A DNA stretch of 64,000 nucleotides from Faeciplasma sp900553675 (GCA_958428235.1 CAUAFG010000005.1:1-64000), one strand, 5' to 3'. Shown: positions 16,384-24,567, numbered from the stretch's first letter. Notes: generated from the sequence alone by a model not told the origin. A program made the numbers and translations.

Positions 16384-16767
16384 ATGAACGAAGTATTCAA
16401 CTACGCAAAATGCCCAATCTGCGGCAACGTTGTCGAAGACATCCACGGCAACACCACCCCATTGCGCTGCTGCGGCAAGCCGATGGAAATTCTTAAGCCC
16501 AACACCACCGAGGCTGCAACCGAAAAGCATCTGCCCGTTGTTGAGGTATGCGACGATGAAATCGTTGTCAAGGTCGGTTCAGTCGCCCACCCCATGACCA
16601 AGGAACACTACATTATGTGGGTTTCGCAGGTCTGCGGAAACAAGGAAAACAAGGTTATCCTTTATCCCGAGCAGGATCCGGTTGTAAGATTCCCCTATAT
16701 GCCCGAGTGCAAGATCTACGCCTACTGCAACCTGCACGGTCTTTGGATGACCGAGGTTAAGCTCTGA
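16384..16767 (+). CDS. dfx: Superoxide reductase (desulfoferrodoxin)
   Basis: A 127-residue enzyme reducing superoxide to peroxide in anaerobes. The N-terminal desulforedoxin-type iron site has Cys10, Cys13, Cys29 and Cys30 (CPICG, RCCG). The catalytic Fe site has His49 (EKHLP), His69, His75, Cys115 and His118 (CNLHG). Glu47 and Lys48 next to the active site are present. A strong AAAGGAG site precedes the ATG. It acts in the cytoplasm with rubredoxin-type donors. Confidence 0.95.
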   Translation: MNEVFNYAKCPICGNVVEDIHGNTTPLRCCGKPMEILKPNTTEAATEKHLPVVEVCDDEIVVKVGSVAHPMTKEHYIMWVSQVCGNKENKVILYPEQDPVVRFPYMPECKIYAYCNLHGLWMTEVKL

Positions 16768-16794
16768 TAGCTTAGCTAAAAATTCGGACGCGAA

Positions 16795-16836
16795 AATCCG
16801 GCTCAATCCCTACATTATTGGGACTGAGCCGGATTC
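16795..16836. repeat. Palindrome ATCCGGCTCA...TGAGCCGGAT, copy 1
   Basis: ATCCGGCTCAATCCC and GGGACTGAGCCGGAT form a long stem 28 bp after the dfx stop. An almost identical hairpin lies at 17104-17142, on the other side of hairpin-island copy B. It could serve as a terminator for dfx, although no clear U-run follows. Confidence 0.75.
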
Positions 16837-16896
16837 AATCTGTCGGCAAAGAAAACTACCATGTAAGTATATATTGGTATGTTTTGAACTACTACT

Positions 16897-17081
16897 CAGT
16901 GCAGTAATGGACGCGCTTCGCACGCCCATAGGAGAACCCCCGGCGAGGGTTCTCCCTCTCCTGCGCTTCACTCCGCTGGGGATTTCGCAACCTGCGGGTC
17001 GCGACTTGGGGCACCGCCCCAAGACCCTGCCGCCCTTTCGAGAAAGGGTGGGCGGAAAGCTTTTAGTTTTTTGCTATTGAA
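16897..17081 (+). repeat. Hairpin-island repeat, copy B
   Basis: A shorter copy of the island at 2921-3142 in the same orientation. It lacks the ACAGTCC/GGACTGT hairpin. It keeps ATGGACGCG, AGGAGAACCC with GGGTTCTCC, the core CCCTCTCCTGCG to GGGGATTTCG, GCAACCTGCGGGTCGC, CTTGGGGC with GCCCCAAG, and the ending AAAGCTTTTAGTTTTTTGCTATTGA. Several arm changes against copy A are paired, for example AGGAGAACCC/GGGTTCTCC against AGGAGGACCC/GGGTCCTCC. Confidence 0.9.
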
Positions 17082-17103
17082 AATTAGCTTTATCTACAAG
17101 CTA

Positions 17104-17142
17104 AATCCGGCTCAATCCCATATTTCGGGACTGAGCCGGATA
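17104..17142. repeat. Palindrome ATCCGGCTCA...TGAGCCGGAT, copy 2
   Basis: A second copy of the hairpin at 16795-16836, with the same arms and a different loop (ATATTTC). It lies 13 bp from the stop of the minus-strand GNAT gene and probably acts as its terminator. Confidence 0.75.
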
Positions 17143-17154
17143 TTTTCATATCTG

Positions 17155-17601
17155 TTAAACCTCAAACCGATAAACCCTGACTTTTCTTTTCCCCTCGGCA
17201 TACATATCGTGATCTTCGGGGATATCCGCAATCTCCAAAAGCTCTCCTCCGGCGATTTCACAGGTTCTTGCGGATGCTGCATTGTCCGGCTGGCAGGTGA
17301 TTATCACATACCCCAGCCCGTGCCTTTTAGCAAGCCCGAAAAGCAGCTTGCACGCCTTTGCCGCGTATCTGTGACCGCGGTAAGGCTCGTCTATGCAGTA
17401 GCCGATGTTTCCGCCGATGTAAAGCCCTTGGTTGTGACCTATGCGCAAGTCGCATTTGCCGATTGCGGTGCCGTCCGGCAGGCAGATGTCGAAGTAGTAC
17501 GCCGGAACCCAATCCTTTACGGGGTCGGCATAGCAGGTGTGGTCTAATTTAAGGGCGATTTCTTCGGTTTTAAGATTGTCGGTGTTAAAAAACTCCATCA
17601 T
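17155..17601 (-). CDS. GNAT-family N-acetyltransferase
   Basis: A 148-residue acetyltransferase. The GNAT core is visible as GNIGYCIDEPYRGHRYAAKACKLLFGLAKRHG (acetyl-CoA loop region R/Q-x-x-G) followed by ITCQPDNAASARTCEIAGGE. This arrangement resembles RimJ/RimL-type transferases that use small molecules or protein N-termini; the substrate is unknown. The start overlaps the M16 protease stop as ATGA, so the two are co-translated. Confidence 0.88.
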   Translation of the reverse strand: MMEFFNTDNLKTEEIALKLDHTCYADPVKDWVPAYYFDICLPDGTAIGKCDLRIGHNQGLYIGGNIGYCIDEPYRGHRYAAKACKLLFGLAKRHGLGYVIITCQPDNAASARTCEIAGGELLEIADIPEDHDMYAEGKRKVRVYRFEV

Positions 17602-20501
17602 AAGCTCTCGATGTTGTCAAATTCTCCGCAGGCATCGATCTTCTCTCTTGCCGCTACTACGCATACGCTTCCCGAATCAAGTGCAGACTGCACCTTGTCG
17701 GCAAGGTCGTTGAGCGTTGCGGGAGTTGCCGAGATGATTGCGCGCAGATACTCGCGGCGTTCGGCTGTGGTGGTCTTGCGCCAGTATCTTCTGTCGGCAA
17801 CAGTCGCCTTAAGTCTGGGAGAAAGCAGAGGCGAGCAGTCCGCAACCGCACCGATTATAAATCCGGTAAGGTCGGGTGATGACGCCGCAAAGCCCTTAAT
17901 AAACTCGCCGGTTTTTGAGTAGCTCTCCAAGGACTTAGCCGCGCTGGGGTCGCGGTAGGAGTAGTTGGCAACAATGCCGTTGTTGAATACCGGCATTCCA
18001 CAGCCGTATGCGCCGCCCTGTACTCTTATTACGTTCCAGAGATATGCAAGGCTTACTATCTTTGAGGTAAGCTCCATCTCGCCGCAGAAGCCCGAGCCGA
18101 GCTTTGCAAGGTTTCCGCCCTTAACCGCAAAACAGATGTCCGCCGGAATAACAATTCCCTCTCTGCTGATTCCGCGCGGCTTTACAGCTGCGCAGCAATC
18201 GCACTTGCAGCCTTCGCCCTTGGGCAGAGCCTTGCTAAGGATTCCGACCGCCTTTTCAACGATTTCATCATCCACGCCGGTGAAGCTTGCGGTGAGCGAT
18301 CCTGCATTGACAATCTTTCCTGCCAGGTCAGCCATGGTCGCTTTAAGAGAAGTCCAGTTCCAGCCGGATTCGTTGTCGCGCAGCCACTTGTAATAGCTGA
18401 ATCCGCCCGCGCACTCGTCTACAACGCCGGATGCGGATATCTGCGCACGAAGTATTGTAAGGGCGATAGAGTTGCCCGCCATTACAGTTCTCTGGAACAG
18501 CTTCATCTTGGTCTGACGGAGAATGTCCAGCGCGTCGCTTTCCTTGTCGAATACCGTCTTTGTAAGCAGGTCGGAGACGAACTCGACCGCCTTATCTATA
18601 TTGCTCTTAAGGGTACTAAAGGATACAACAAGCTTTGTAAGGCAGGAATCAACACAGTTGTTTTCATCATATGCCGCAACCGAGAAGTTAAGGCTTCCGC
18701 AGAGAAGCTTGGTAAGGTTTGCAACCTCCTCCTCGGTGTGATTGGAGGTTCTGAGCTTGCCCATCAGCTCGCACATAAACGAAAGCTCGGAGATGTCCTT
18801 TTCCGAAAGACCGTCGGCGTCGAAGTAAAGATTGCAGTAAACTATGCCGCCGCAGTTGATATCGTGCTTAAGCACCTTTATGCCGTTAACTACAGTCTCC
18901 TCAGCGGGAATAACCTCCGGCTCGTCGGAGATGTCGGATATCTTAAGCGACGGGATCGACTTCAAATCCTCCTCGGAGTCGGTGGAGTGCTGCCACTCCT
19001 CCAAAACCTTCTGCTCGGCTTTAAGCTCGGCACGCTTATCCTCGCTCCAAGCGGCTTCTTCCTTAGCAAGACGGTCGGCTTCGAGCTTTCTTCTTACCTC
19101 ACCGGCAGTCTTCGAGGGGTTCATGGTAACCTTGCAGCTGTGGGGATTGTTAATAAGAATCTCGCTGATAAGCTGCTCAAAGTAGCCCTCATCCATCTTT
19201 TTGCGCAGATTAACAAACAGGTCGCCGATCTCCAGCTCTGTTATCGGGTCGCCGCCGTAGAGCCATGTTGAAAGAGTGTTCAGGCTGTAAACAAGACCCT
19301 GCGGAACGCTTCCCGAGTCGCACTCGCGCTCCTTAAACTCATAATTTGCCAAAGCGGCATTCAGCTGGTCGCGGTCAAGTCCCTCGCGTGCAAGTCGCGC
19401 AAGCTCGTCGAATATAACCTTTTCGACCTTATCCTTATTTGCGGCTTCAAGGTTCTTAGCCTGAATGAACGCCCAAGGCTGATAAATGCCGTCGTAAATC
19501 TCCACCGAGACCTCCTCAGCAAGACCCGCGCCTAAAACAGCCTTGTTAAGCGGAGCCTGATTGCTTCCTGCAAGCACCTTTGAAAGAACGTGCATTGCTA
19601 CAATCTTCTCGCGCTCGTCGAACATACCTATAACGCTGCCCCATGCAAGCCTTGTCTTTTTAGAGATGTCCTCGTCCTCGCCGACCTCGAATTCAACCTC
19701 TACATTCTCGGTCTTAACCGGCTTCTGAAGCGCTGGGGGAGCCATTCTTTCGCTCTTTTCAAATCCCGAAAGATACTCGTCGTCGACAACGCCCAAAACC
19801 TCGTCGATATTGACCTCGCCATCCAAGAACATGCAGGCGTTGGAGGGAGAATAGAAGCGGCGGTGGCTGTTGATAAATTCCTCATAGCTCAAATCCGGAA
19901 TCTTTGCCGGATCGCCGCCGGATACATATCTATAAGGAGAATCCGGGAACAGATGCACATTAAGTGCGCAGATCATAAGCTCGTCGGCGTCTGCCATAGC
20001 GCCCTTCATCTCGTTGAAGACAACGCCCTTGTAGCTTGGTTTGCCGTTTTCGTCAAACTCGTAATGCCAGCCCTCCTGATGGAAGATTTCCGGCTTGGAG
20101 TAGATAAGCGGGCGGAAAACAGCGTCGAGATATACGCGCGTAAGGTTCATAAAGTCCTTATCGTTGCGGCTGCAAACGGGATAAACGGTCTTATCCGGAT
20201 AGGTCATCGCGTTTAAGAAGGTGTTCATCGAACTCTTTAAAAGCTCAACAAACGGCTCCTTTACTCTATACTTATCCGAGCCGCACAGAACGGAATGCTC
20301 CAATATATGGAACACGCCGGTGTCGTTCCAGGGCAGGGTTTCAAAGGCTATGCCAAAGGTTTTGTTTTCATCCGGTCTTTTAATCCAGATGGCTTGCAAG
20401 CCGGTTTTGTCGTGGGTAAGCTCTATAAGCGAACCGTCAAGCTCGGGCAGGTCGCGGACACGTGTGACCGTGAAGCCATGGATTTTTTCGTTAACTGTCA
20501 T
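17598..20501 (-). CDS. M16C peptidase, presequence-protease-like
   Basis: A 967-residue zinc protease related to PreP and the clostridial HypA peptidase. The inverted zinc motif HILEH is at 65-69, with the downstream metal-ligand region in VVFNEMKGAMAD near 165. Two halves of about 480 residues fold into a clam that degrades peptides. There is no signal peptide, so it acts in the cytoplasm. The ATG at 20501 (MTVNEKIHGF) is preferred, with GGAAAG upstream. A longer frame would translate the TATGCG repeat region as a Tyr/Val-rich tail. Confidence 0.92.
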   Translation of the reverse strand: MTVNEKIHGFTVTRVRDLPELDGSLIELTHDKTGLQAIWIKRPDENKTFGIAFETLPWNDTGVFHILEHSVLCGSDKYRVKEPFVELLKSSMNTFLNAMTYPDKTVYPVCSRNDKDFMNLTRVYLDAVFRPLIYSKPEIFHQEGWHYEFDENGKPSYKGVVFNEMKGAMADADELMICALNVHLFPDSPYRYVSGGDPAKIPDLSYEEFINSHRRFYSPSNACMFLDGEVNIDEVLGVVDDEYLSGFEKSERMAPPALQKPVKTENVEVEFEVGEDEDISKKTRLAWGSVIGMFDEREKIVAMHVLSKVLAGSNQAPLNKAVLGAGLAEEVSVEIYDGIYQPWAFIQAKNLEAANKDKVEKVIFDELARLAREGLDRDQLNAALANYEFKERECDSGSVPQGLVYSLNTLSTWLYGGDPITELEIGDLFVNLRKKMDEGYFEQLISEILINNPHSCKVTMNPSKTAGEVRRKLEADRLAKEEAAWSEDKRAELKAEQKVLEEWQHSTDSEEDLKSIPSLKISDISDEPEVIPAEETVVNGIKVLKHDINCGGIVYCNLYFDADGLSEKDISELSFMCELMGKLRTSNHTEEEVANLTKLLCGSLNFSVAAYDENNCVDSCLTKLVVSFSTLKSNIDKAVEFVSDLLTKTVFDKESDALDILRQTKMKLFQRTVMAGNSIALTILRAQISASGVVDECAGGFSYYKWLRDNESGWNWTSLKATMADLAGKIVNAGSLTASFTGVDDEIVEKAVGILSKALPKGEGCKCDCCAAVKPRGISREGIVIPADICFAVKGGNLAKLGSGFCGEMELTSKIVSLAYLWNVIRVQGGAYGCGMPVFNNGIVANYSYRDPSAAKSLESYSKTGEFIKGFAASSPDLTGFIIGAVADCSPLLSPRLKATVADRRYWRKTTTAERREYLRAIISATPATLNDLADKVQSALDSGSVCVVAAREKIDACGEFDNIESL

Positions 20502-20554
20502 TTTGCATTCTTTCCTTTCAGAGTGATATAAAACCTCCGCCGAAGGCTCCGACG

Positions 20555-20606
20555 GATATGCGTATGCGTATACGTATACGTATGAGTATACATATGAGTA
20601 TGTGTA
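20555..20606. repeat. Imperfect hexanucleotide repeat in the M16 promoter region
   Basis: About 50 bp of mostly alternating purine-pyrimidine sequence: (TATGCG)2, (TATACG)2, then TATGAG, TATACA, TATGAG, TATGTG. It lies 54 bp upstream of the M16 start codon. Alternating tracts of this kind can vary in length or adopt unusual helical forms. The frame through it is open only because the unit is six bases. Confidence 0.8.
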
Positions 20607-20783
20607 AAGCGTTTTTGCGTAATTTATGGTCATTATACCATATTATCTTCATCAATTCAATAGTTTTTTGTGAAAAAAGGTGATGATTCGTGCCGAAAAG
20701 GCATCATACCGCCGCCTTATCCGCCACGAAAATCATCACCAGAAGTTACGCATTGCTTCAGCTACTATCCAAGTCGGCTATTT

Positions 20784-20954
20784 TTAGGTTCTTTCCGTCA
20801 TAACAAAGTGGATAAGAAAAGCAGCCGCATTGAATGTAAGACCGAGCATAAGAAACGTTTTGCTGCGGGCGCTCTCGCGGAAAATACATATGCCAAAGCA
20901 AACAATAGCGGCAATCACGAGCAGTATTTTTAGTATTGTCAGCGCTTTTATCAT
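20784..20954 (-). CDS. Small two-helix membrane protein (56 aa)
   Basis: ATG at 20954 with GGGGAGGTGAG upstream and a stop at 20784-20786. The product begins MIKALTILKILLVIAAIVCFG and has two hydrophobic segments (about 3-25 and 33-50) separated by RESARSK. The excellent ribosome-binding site and clean membrane topology support a real gene. The plus-strand frames over it have no such site. The function is unknown. Confidence 0.7.
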   Translation of the reverse strand: MIKALTILKILLVIAAIVCFGICIFRESARSKTFLMLGLTFNAAAFLIHFVMTERT

Positions 20955-21134
20955 GCTCTCACCTCCCCGAAAGCTAATTAAACAGAAGTCCGGCGTTTAC
21001 GTCCCTAAACTGCAAGCGAAAGCAAAAGACAGCACACATAGCTTTCCCACATATCAAAAATATCCCAAAGACGAAGTAAACGCGGCAGACGGCAAAACAG
21101 ACCGGCGACCACCACCCGCTTGGAGCCGTCTGCT

Positions 21135-21572
21135 TCACATTATTTTACTATAAATAGCCTTAAGCACACAGCAGATAACAAGCTGAGCCACAGCCGCTAA
21201 TATCAAAGTCTTGCTGACCGTCTCGTTGGGCGAGATAAGTCCCACAACTATCATCGCCTCTGAGAGATATATAACCACCGGGTGTCCCGACTTTATGCGT
21301 ATCGCGGCGGCGCGCTCGTCGTTTTCGGCGATGAAGGCGGCTTTCAGCTTTTCGTCGTCGCGAAGTCTTCGGATATCTATAATCATCAACCCGATAAAGG
21401 ATATCACTATTATCGGGATAAAACCGATAAGAAAGCCCTGCTTAAATTCGGGAATCCCGCCGATAACAAACACCTTTACAATAAATGCCGCCACAATCAG
21501 CACCGCAAAAGTGGCGCAGGCGATTATTCTTTTCTTAACTTCTTTTCTGTACTTTTCCAGATTTTTCTCCAT
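21135..21572 (-). CDS. Membrane protein of unknown function, partner of an Xre regulator
   Basis: A 145-residue protein with four hydrophobic stretches (about 17-36, 45-66, 98-113, 118-138) and a charged cytoplasmic loop RRLRDDEKLKAAFIAENDERAAAIRIKSGHP. Pairs of a 2- or 4-TM protein with a short Cro/CI-type regulator upstream are common in Firmicutes. Here the regulator gene lies 68 bp upstream on the same strand. The function is unknown. Confidence 0.75.
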   Translation of the reverse strand: MEKNLEKYRKEVKKRIIACATFAVLIVAAFIVKVFVIGGIPEFKQGFLIGFIPIIVISFIGLMIIDIRRLRDDEKLKAAFIAENDERAAAIRIKSGHPVVIYLSEAMIVVGLISPNETVSKTLILAAVAQLVICCVLKAIYSKIM

Positions 21573-21640
21573 GACTATTACCTTACCTTTCTTAAATCAC
21601 AAATCCGTGCCGGCTTGAGGGCATTTTGCTCCAAGCCCGA

Positions 21641-21847
21641 CTAATCAATATCATATTCCGACAAATCGAAAACCTCTTCAATGCTCAGCCCGAAGCACTT
21701 TGCGATTTTATACGCCAGCGGCAAAGAGGCGATATACTTCCCTGTTTCTATCGAGGTTATGGTCTGCCTTGTTGTTCCCACAGCCATTGCAAGCTCTTCC
21801 TGAGACATCTTTTTAAGCTTGCGAAGCTCTTTGATTTTAGTTTCCAT
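21641..21847 (-). CDS. Xre-family transcriptional regulator
   Basis: A 68-residue single-domain Cro/CI helix-turn-helix protein (METKIKELRKLKKMSQEELAMAVGTTRQTITSIETGKY...). The recognition helix is in TTRQTITSIE. The ATG at 21847 is preferred over an in-frame GTG six bases earlier because GGAGG is five bases upstream of the ATG. It probably represses its own promoter at 21889-21917, where three CTTTGCA sites lie 23 bp apart, and so the downstream membrane protein gene as well. Confidence 0.9.
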   Translation of the reverse strand: METKIKELRKLKKMSQEELAMAVGTTRQTITSIETGKYIASLPLAYKIAKCFGLSIEEVFDLSEYDID

Positions 21848-21876
21848 ATACACCTCCGGATTTTTTGTAAAGTCAA

Positions 21877-21932
21877 CTTTGCATTTTTAGTATAGCATAC
21901 TTTGCAAAGAATGTCAAGTAGGCTTTGCAAAA
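21877..21932 (-). promoter_or_regulatory. Promoter with three 23-bp-spaced operator sites
   Basis: On the minus strand TTGACA (21912-21917) and TATACT (21889-21894) are spaced 17 bp. CTTTGCA or its palindromic extension CTTTGCAAAG begins at 21877, 21900 and 21923, exactly 23 bp apart, so the sites lie on one face of the helix. They flank the -10, lie in the spacer, and lie upstream of the -35. These are likely autoregulatory sites of the Xre protein. Confidence 0.8.
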
Positions 21933-21944
21933 TTTTTTGGGATA

Positions 21945-21985
21945 TAAAAATGCCCCTCCGAGAAGCATTTTAAATCTCAGAGGGG
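21945..21985 (-). terminator. Terminator after higA
   Basis: CCCCTC(T)GAGA and TCTC(G)GAGGGG pair on the minus strand, followed by CATTTTT. It is 35 bp beyond the higA stop. Confidence 0.75.
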
Positions 21986-22020
21986 TTATACTCGTCTGCA
22001 AAATATCCGCAAAAGCGGCT

Positions 22021-22401
22021 TTACTGCTGCTTATCCTGATCCAGCGGAACGATTGCAAGCGTTTTGCCCAGCGGGACCAACAGCTTAATCAGCGTATCTA
22101 TCTGCGGGCTGGTGATTCCCCTTTCCATACGCGCAATAACCGGCTGCTTTACTCCGCTCAGCTCTTCGAGCTTTTTCTGACTTATATTTTTTTCCTGCCT
22201 TACTTTTATCAGCTCGCCTATTAAAGCTACTCTTAAATTGCTGGCGGCGATTTCTTCCTCGGTCAAATAGCCTTCATCTAAAAGCTGCTTTTCAAGTTCG
22301 TCCCATGTTCCGCCGATTGCGGCGTCACCGCGTTCCAAAAGATCTGCGTAATTTGCCGTTGCTTGCTTTATGGCTTCGTTATATTCTTTATTTCTTCTCA
22401 T
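22021..22401 (-). CDS. higA: HigA-type antitoxin (Xre domain)
   Basis: 126 residues. An N-terminal helical part (MRRNKEYNEAIKQATANYADLLERG) is followed by a Cro/CI helix-turn-helix (RVALIGELIKVRQEKNISQKKLEELSGVKQPVIARMERG), and the end has the typical LLVPLGKTLAIVPL. In HigBA systems this protein binds the toxin and the operon promoter. Its start overlaps the end of the upstream toxin reading frame by 14 bp. The toxin gene is broken, so HigA may persist as a solitary regulator. Confidence 0.85.
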   Translation of the reverse strand: MRRNKEYNEAIKQATANYADLLERGDAAIGGTWDELEKQLLDEGYLTEEEIAASNLRVALIGELIKVRQEKNISQKKLEELSGVKQPVIARMERGITSPQIDTLIKLLVPLGKTLAIVPLDQDKQQ

Positions 22402-22754
22402 TGTATATGCCCCTTTCTATAAGGTCTGCAAGCTCGCGCTTGGCTTTATCAATTTCCCCTACGGGTGTCTTCTGCGTTTTCTTCATAAATTGGTGAAGCA
22501 ATACAAAGCTTCCGTTGTGCCATGCCACAAAAGTATCCTGTCCCTAAGTGGTCTAAGTTCCCAAATTTCGCCGTCAAGGTGTTTAATATACGGTTCTTTG
22601 AGCTGTAAACCATACTCTTTTAGTGCCTTGATATAGTCCATTATTTTATTGAATTTGATACGGCTATCCTTATCATTTTTCTCGCAAGCGCTGAAATATA
22701 GTCGTATGCCGGTCTGTTTCCGCTTTTATCTTCGTAAAAATATATATCGTGCAA
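22388..22754 (-). pseudogene. higB: HigB/RelE-type toxin (Gp49 family), frameshifted
   Basis: Three minus-strand frames in series give a Gp49/HigB-like protein. From TTG 22754 it reads HDIYFYEDKSGNRPAYDYISAL. After a 1-nt loss in an A-run it reads NDKDSRIKFNKIMDYIKAL, then EPYIKHLDGEIWELRPLRDRI. After a second 1-nt change it reads TFVAWHNGSFVLLHQFMKK and on to EIDKAKRELADLIERG. RNase toxins of this kind cut ribosome-bound mRNA. Two indels should inactivate it. One lies in a homopolymer and could be a sequencing error; the other does not. Confidence 0.8.
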
Positions 22755-22777
22755 GTATCTTTCCCCTTTCCTTTATC

Positions 22778-22806
22778 ATTATACTCAAAAGTTATCGCTT
22801 TGTCAA
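22778..22806 (-). promoter_or_regulatory. Promoter of the HigBA locus
   Basis: TTGACA (22801-22806) and TATAAT (22778-22783) on the minus strand with a 17-bp spacer: a full consensus promoter, kept although the toxin it serves is broken. GGAAAGGGGAAAG follows before the TTG start. Confidence 0.85.
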
Positions 22807-22890
22807 GTACTTTTAAGTTATTAATCTGAGATTTTCGTGAGGATGCCTTCTCCGCTTATCTTGCATTTCAATACAATGGCAAAAAGATAT

Positions 22891-22936
22891 TTAGTGAAGA
22901 GATAAGAGAGAAAAGAGAAAAGAGAAAAGAGAAAAG
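22891..22936 (+). repeat. Homopurine (GA-rich) tract, copy 2
   Basis: TTAGTGAAGAGATAAGAG leads into repeated GAGAAAA units. It is homologous to the minus-strand tract at 70-107. Confidence 0.65.
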
Positions 22937-22940
22937 TACA

Positions 22941-22975
22941 AAAATAAGAGCCGCCACTCTGGCGACTCTTATTTT
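22941..22975 (-). terminator. Terminator of tRNA-Ser
   Basis: AATAAGAGTCGCCA and TGGCGGCTCTTATT form a stem on the minus strand with one mismatch, followed by TTTGT. It begins immediately after the tRNA 3' end. Confidence 0.85.
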
Positions 22976-23066
22976 TGGCGGAGAAAGAGGGATTTGAACC
23001 CTCGCGCCGGAAATCCCGACCTACTCCCTTAGCAGGGGAGCCCCTTCACCACTTGGGTATTTCTCC
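22976..23066 (-). tRNA. tRNA-Ser (anticodon GCU)
   Basis: A 91-nt class II tRNA with encoded CCA. The acceptor stem is GGAGAAA/TTTCTCC with discriminator G. The anticodon stem-loop is CTCCC-CTGCTAA-GGGAG with anticodon GCT. There is a long variable arm typical of serine tRNAs, and a T arm GAGGGTTCAAATCCCTC. It reads AGC and AGU codons. No integrated element abuts it. Confidence 0.97.
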
Positions 23067-23295
23067 ACGCAATGAATAAAAAAAACAATATTTCTGTCGG
23101 TGACAACACCGTCACCGAGACAGCATATCTATTATAATAGCAAATTTCCAAAATGTCAAGTGTTTTTTTGCAATAGTTTGCATTACGCGAAATTTTTTTG
23201 CGTGATACCCCTTCCATACCCTCTGCGCTTATTTACTTTTTTGAAAAACCATGCTATACTATAATAGTATAATTGTATAGAAAGGACTGATATAT

Positions 23296-24567
23296 ATGTT
23301 GCGATTGAAAAAGCTTACCGCTGTTCTTTGCTCCTGCCTTCTTTTTGCTGTGATTCTATCCTCCTGCGGACAGAAGACAAATGAGGTCATTCTTCCCGAA
23401 GAGGACGGCTGGTTTTCCATATGGGCGACAGCTCCGCAGATTGCGGAATACGAACAGATACCCACTAATCCCGGATTTGCGGGAAACACCTGCCGTCAGG
23501 TAATACGCGCCTCTATCGGCGGAAATAAAATAAAGCTCACCTTTTCAAATGAATACGGCTCAACGCCGCTGGTAATAGAAAGCGTGCATATAGCCAAGCT
23601 TTTGTATACCGGAAATCCCGCCATCGACCCCGCAACCGATACGATCGTCACCTTCGGCGGTAAGAATGATATAACCATACAGCCAGGAAAGACCGCCGTC
23701 ACCGATGAGATAAGCTTTGAATTTGCGGCTTTGGATAACATCGCCGTTTCCATGAAGATAGGCGAATACACCGGTGGAGATATCACCTGCCACCGCACCG
23801 CAAACACCTCCTCGTGGATAGTTGAGGGCGACAGGGTCGGAGACGAAAGCTTCGGCGGAGTTAAGGTTATGAACTCGTGGTATTATCTTGTAAACGCACA
23901 GACATGGGCAAGCGCCGGCACAAAAACCCTTGTCTGCCTCGGCGACTCCATCACCGACCGCGCCTGCTGCACCTTTAATCAGTATAATTCGTGGACCGAT
24001 CAGCTCGACAACCTGCTGAAAGCCAATCCGGAAACTTCAAAAATCTCGGTAGTTAACATGGGCATAGGCGGAAATATGCTTTCCAGCGAGTACGGCGATC
24101 CCGCTGTCAAGCGGCTTGAAAGGGATGTTTTAAACATTCCCGGAGTGCGGTATGTCGTTCTGCTTATTGGAATAAACGATGTAGGAACCGCTCAGGCGGA
24201 TATCTCTCAAAACATGATAGCAGACTATAAATCAATCATCGACCGCTGCCACGAAAAGGGCATAAAGGTCTACGCCGGAACACTGACTCCGGTAAAAGGC
24301 AATTTCTACTACTCTGAGCTTCACGAGACTATCCGCTGGACGGTAAACGACTTCATCATGTCCGAGGATTCCGGCTTCGACGGGGTTATCGACTTTGCGT
24401 CTGCCATCGCCCGTGAGGACGACCCATCGCAGATGAGGGACGAGTATTGCTCGCCCGGCATGGACTATCTCCACCCCGGTGATGAGGGATATAAGGCTAT
24501 GGCACAGAAGGCTTATGATCAGCTTGTTTGGATATGGAAAAACGCAGAAGTCGCCGCCGAAAAGTAA
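23296..24567 (+). CDS. SGNH/GDSL hydrolase lipoprotein
   Basis: A 423-residue esterase-type enzyme anchored outside the membrane. The signal peptide ends in the lipobox LSSC (Cys about 24). A beta-rich N-terminal domain (about 40-200) precedes the SGNH domain. Block I is CLGDSITD near 215, the Gly block is near MGIGGN, block III is LIGINDVG near 295, and block V is MDYLHPGD near 395. Such enzymes often remove acetyl groups from polysaccharides; the substrate here is not determined. It is monocistronic. Confidence 0.88.
   Translation: MLRLKKLTAVLCSCLLFAVILSSCGQKTNEVILPEEDGWFSIWATAPQIAEYEQIPTNPGFAGNTCRQVIRASIGGNKIKLTFSNEYGSTPLVIESVHIAKLLYTGNPAIDPATDTIVTFGGKNDITIQPGKTAVTDEISFEFAALDNIAVSMKIGEYTGGDITCHRTANTSSWIVEGDRVGDESFGGVKVMNSWYYLVNAQTWASAGTKTLVCLGDSITDRACCTFNQYNSWTDQLDNLLKANPETSKISVVNMGIGGNMLSSEYGDPAVKRLERDVLNIPGVRYVVLLIGINDVGTAQADISQNMIADYKSIIDRCHEKGIKVYAGTLTPVKGNFYYSELHETIRWTVNDFIMSEDSGFDGVIDFASAIAREDDPSQMRDEYCSPGMDYLHPGDEGYKAMAQKAYDQLVWIWKNAEVAAEK

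Noticed and set aside
16810..17080. ORFs across island copy B
   Set aside because: Repeat-derived frames without start signals.
20670..21153. Plus-strand ORFs in the gap after the M16 gene
   Set aside because: No start signals; the minus strand holds the small membrane protein with an excellent site.
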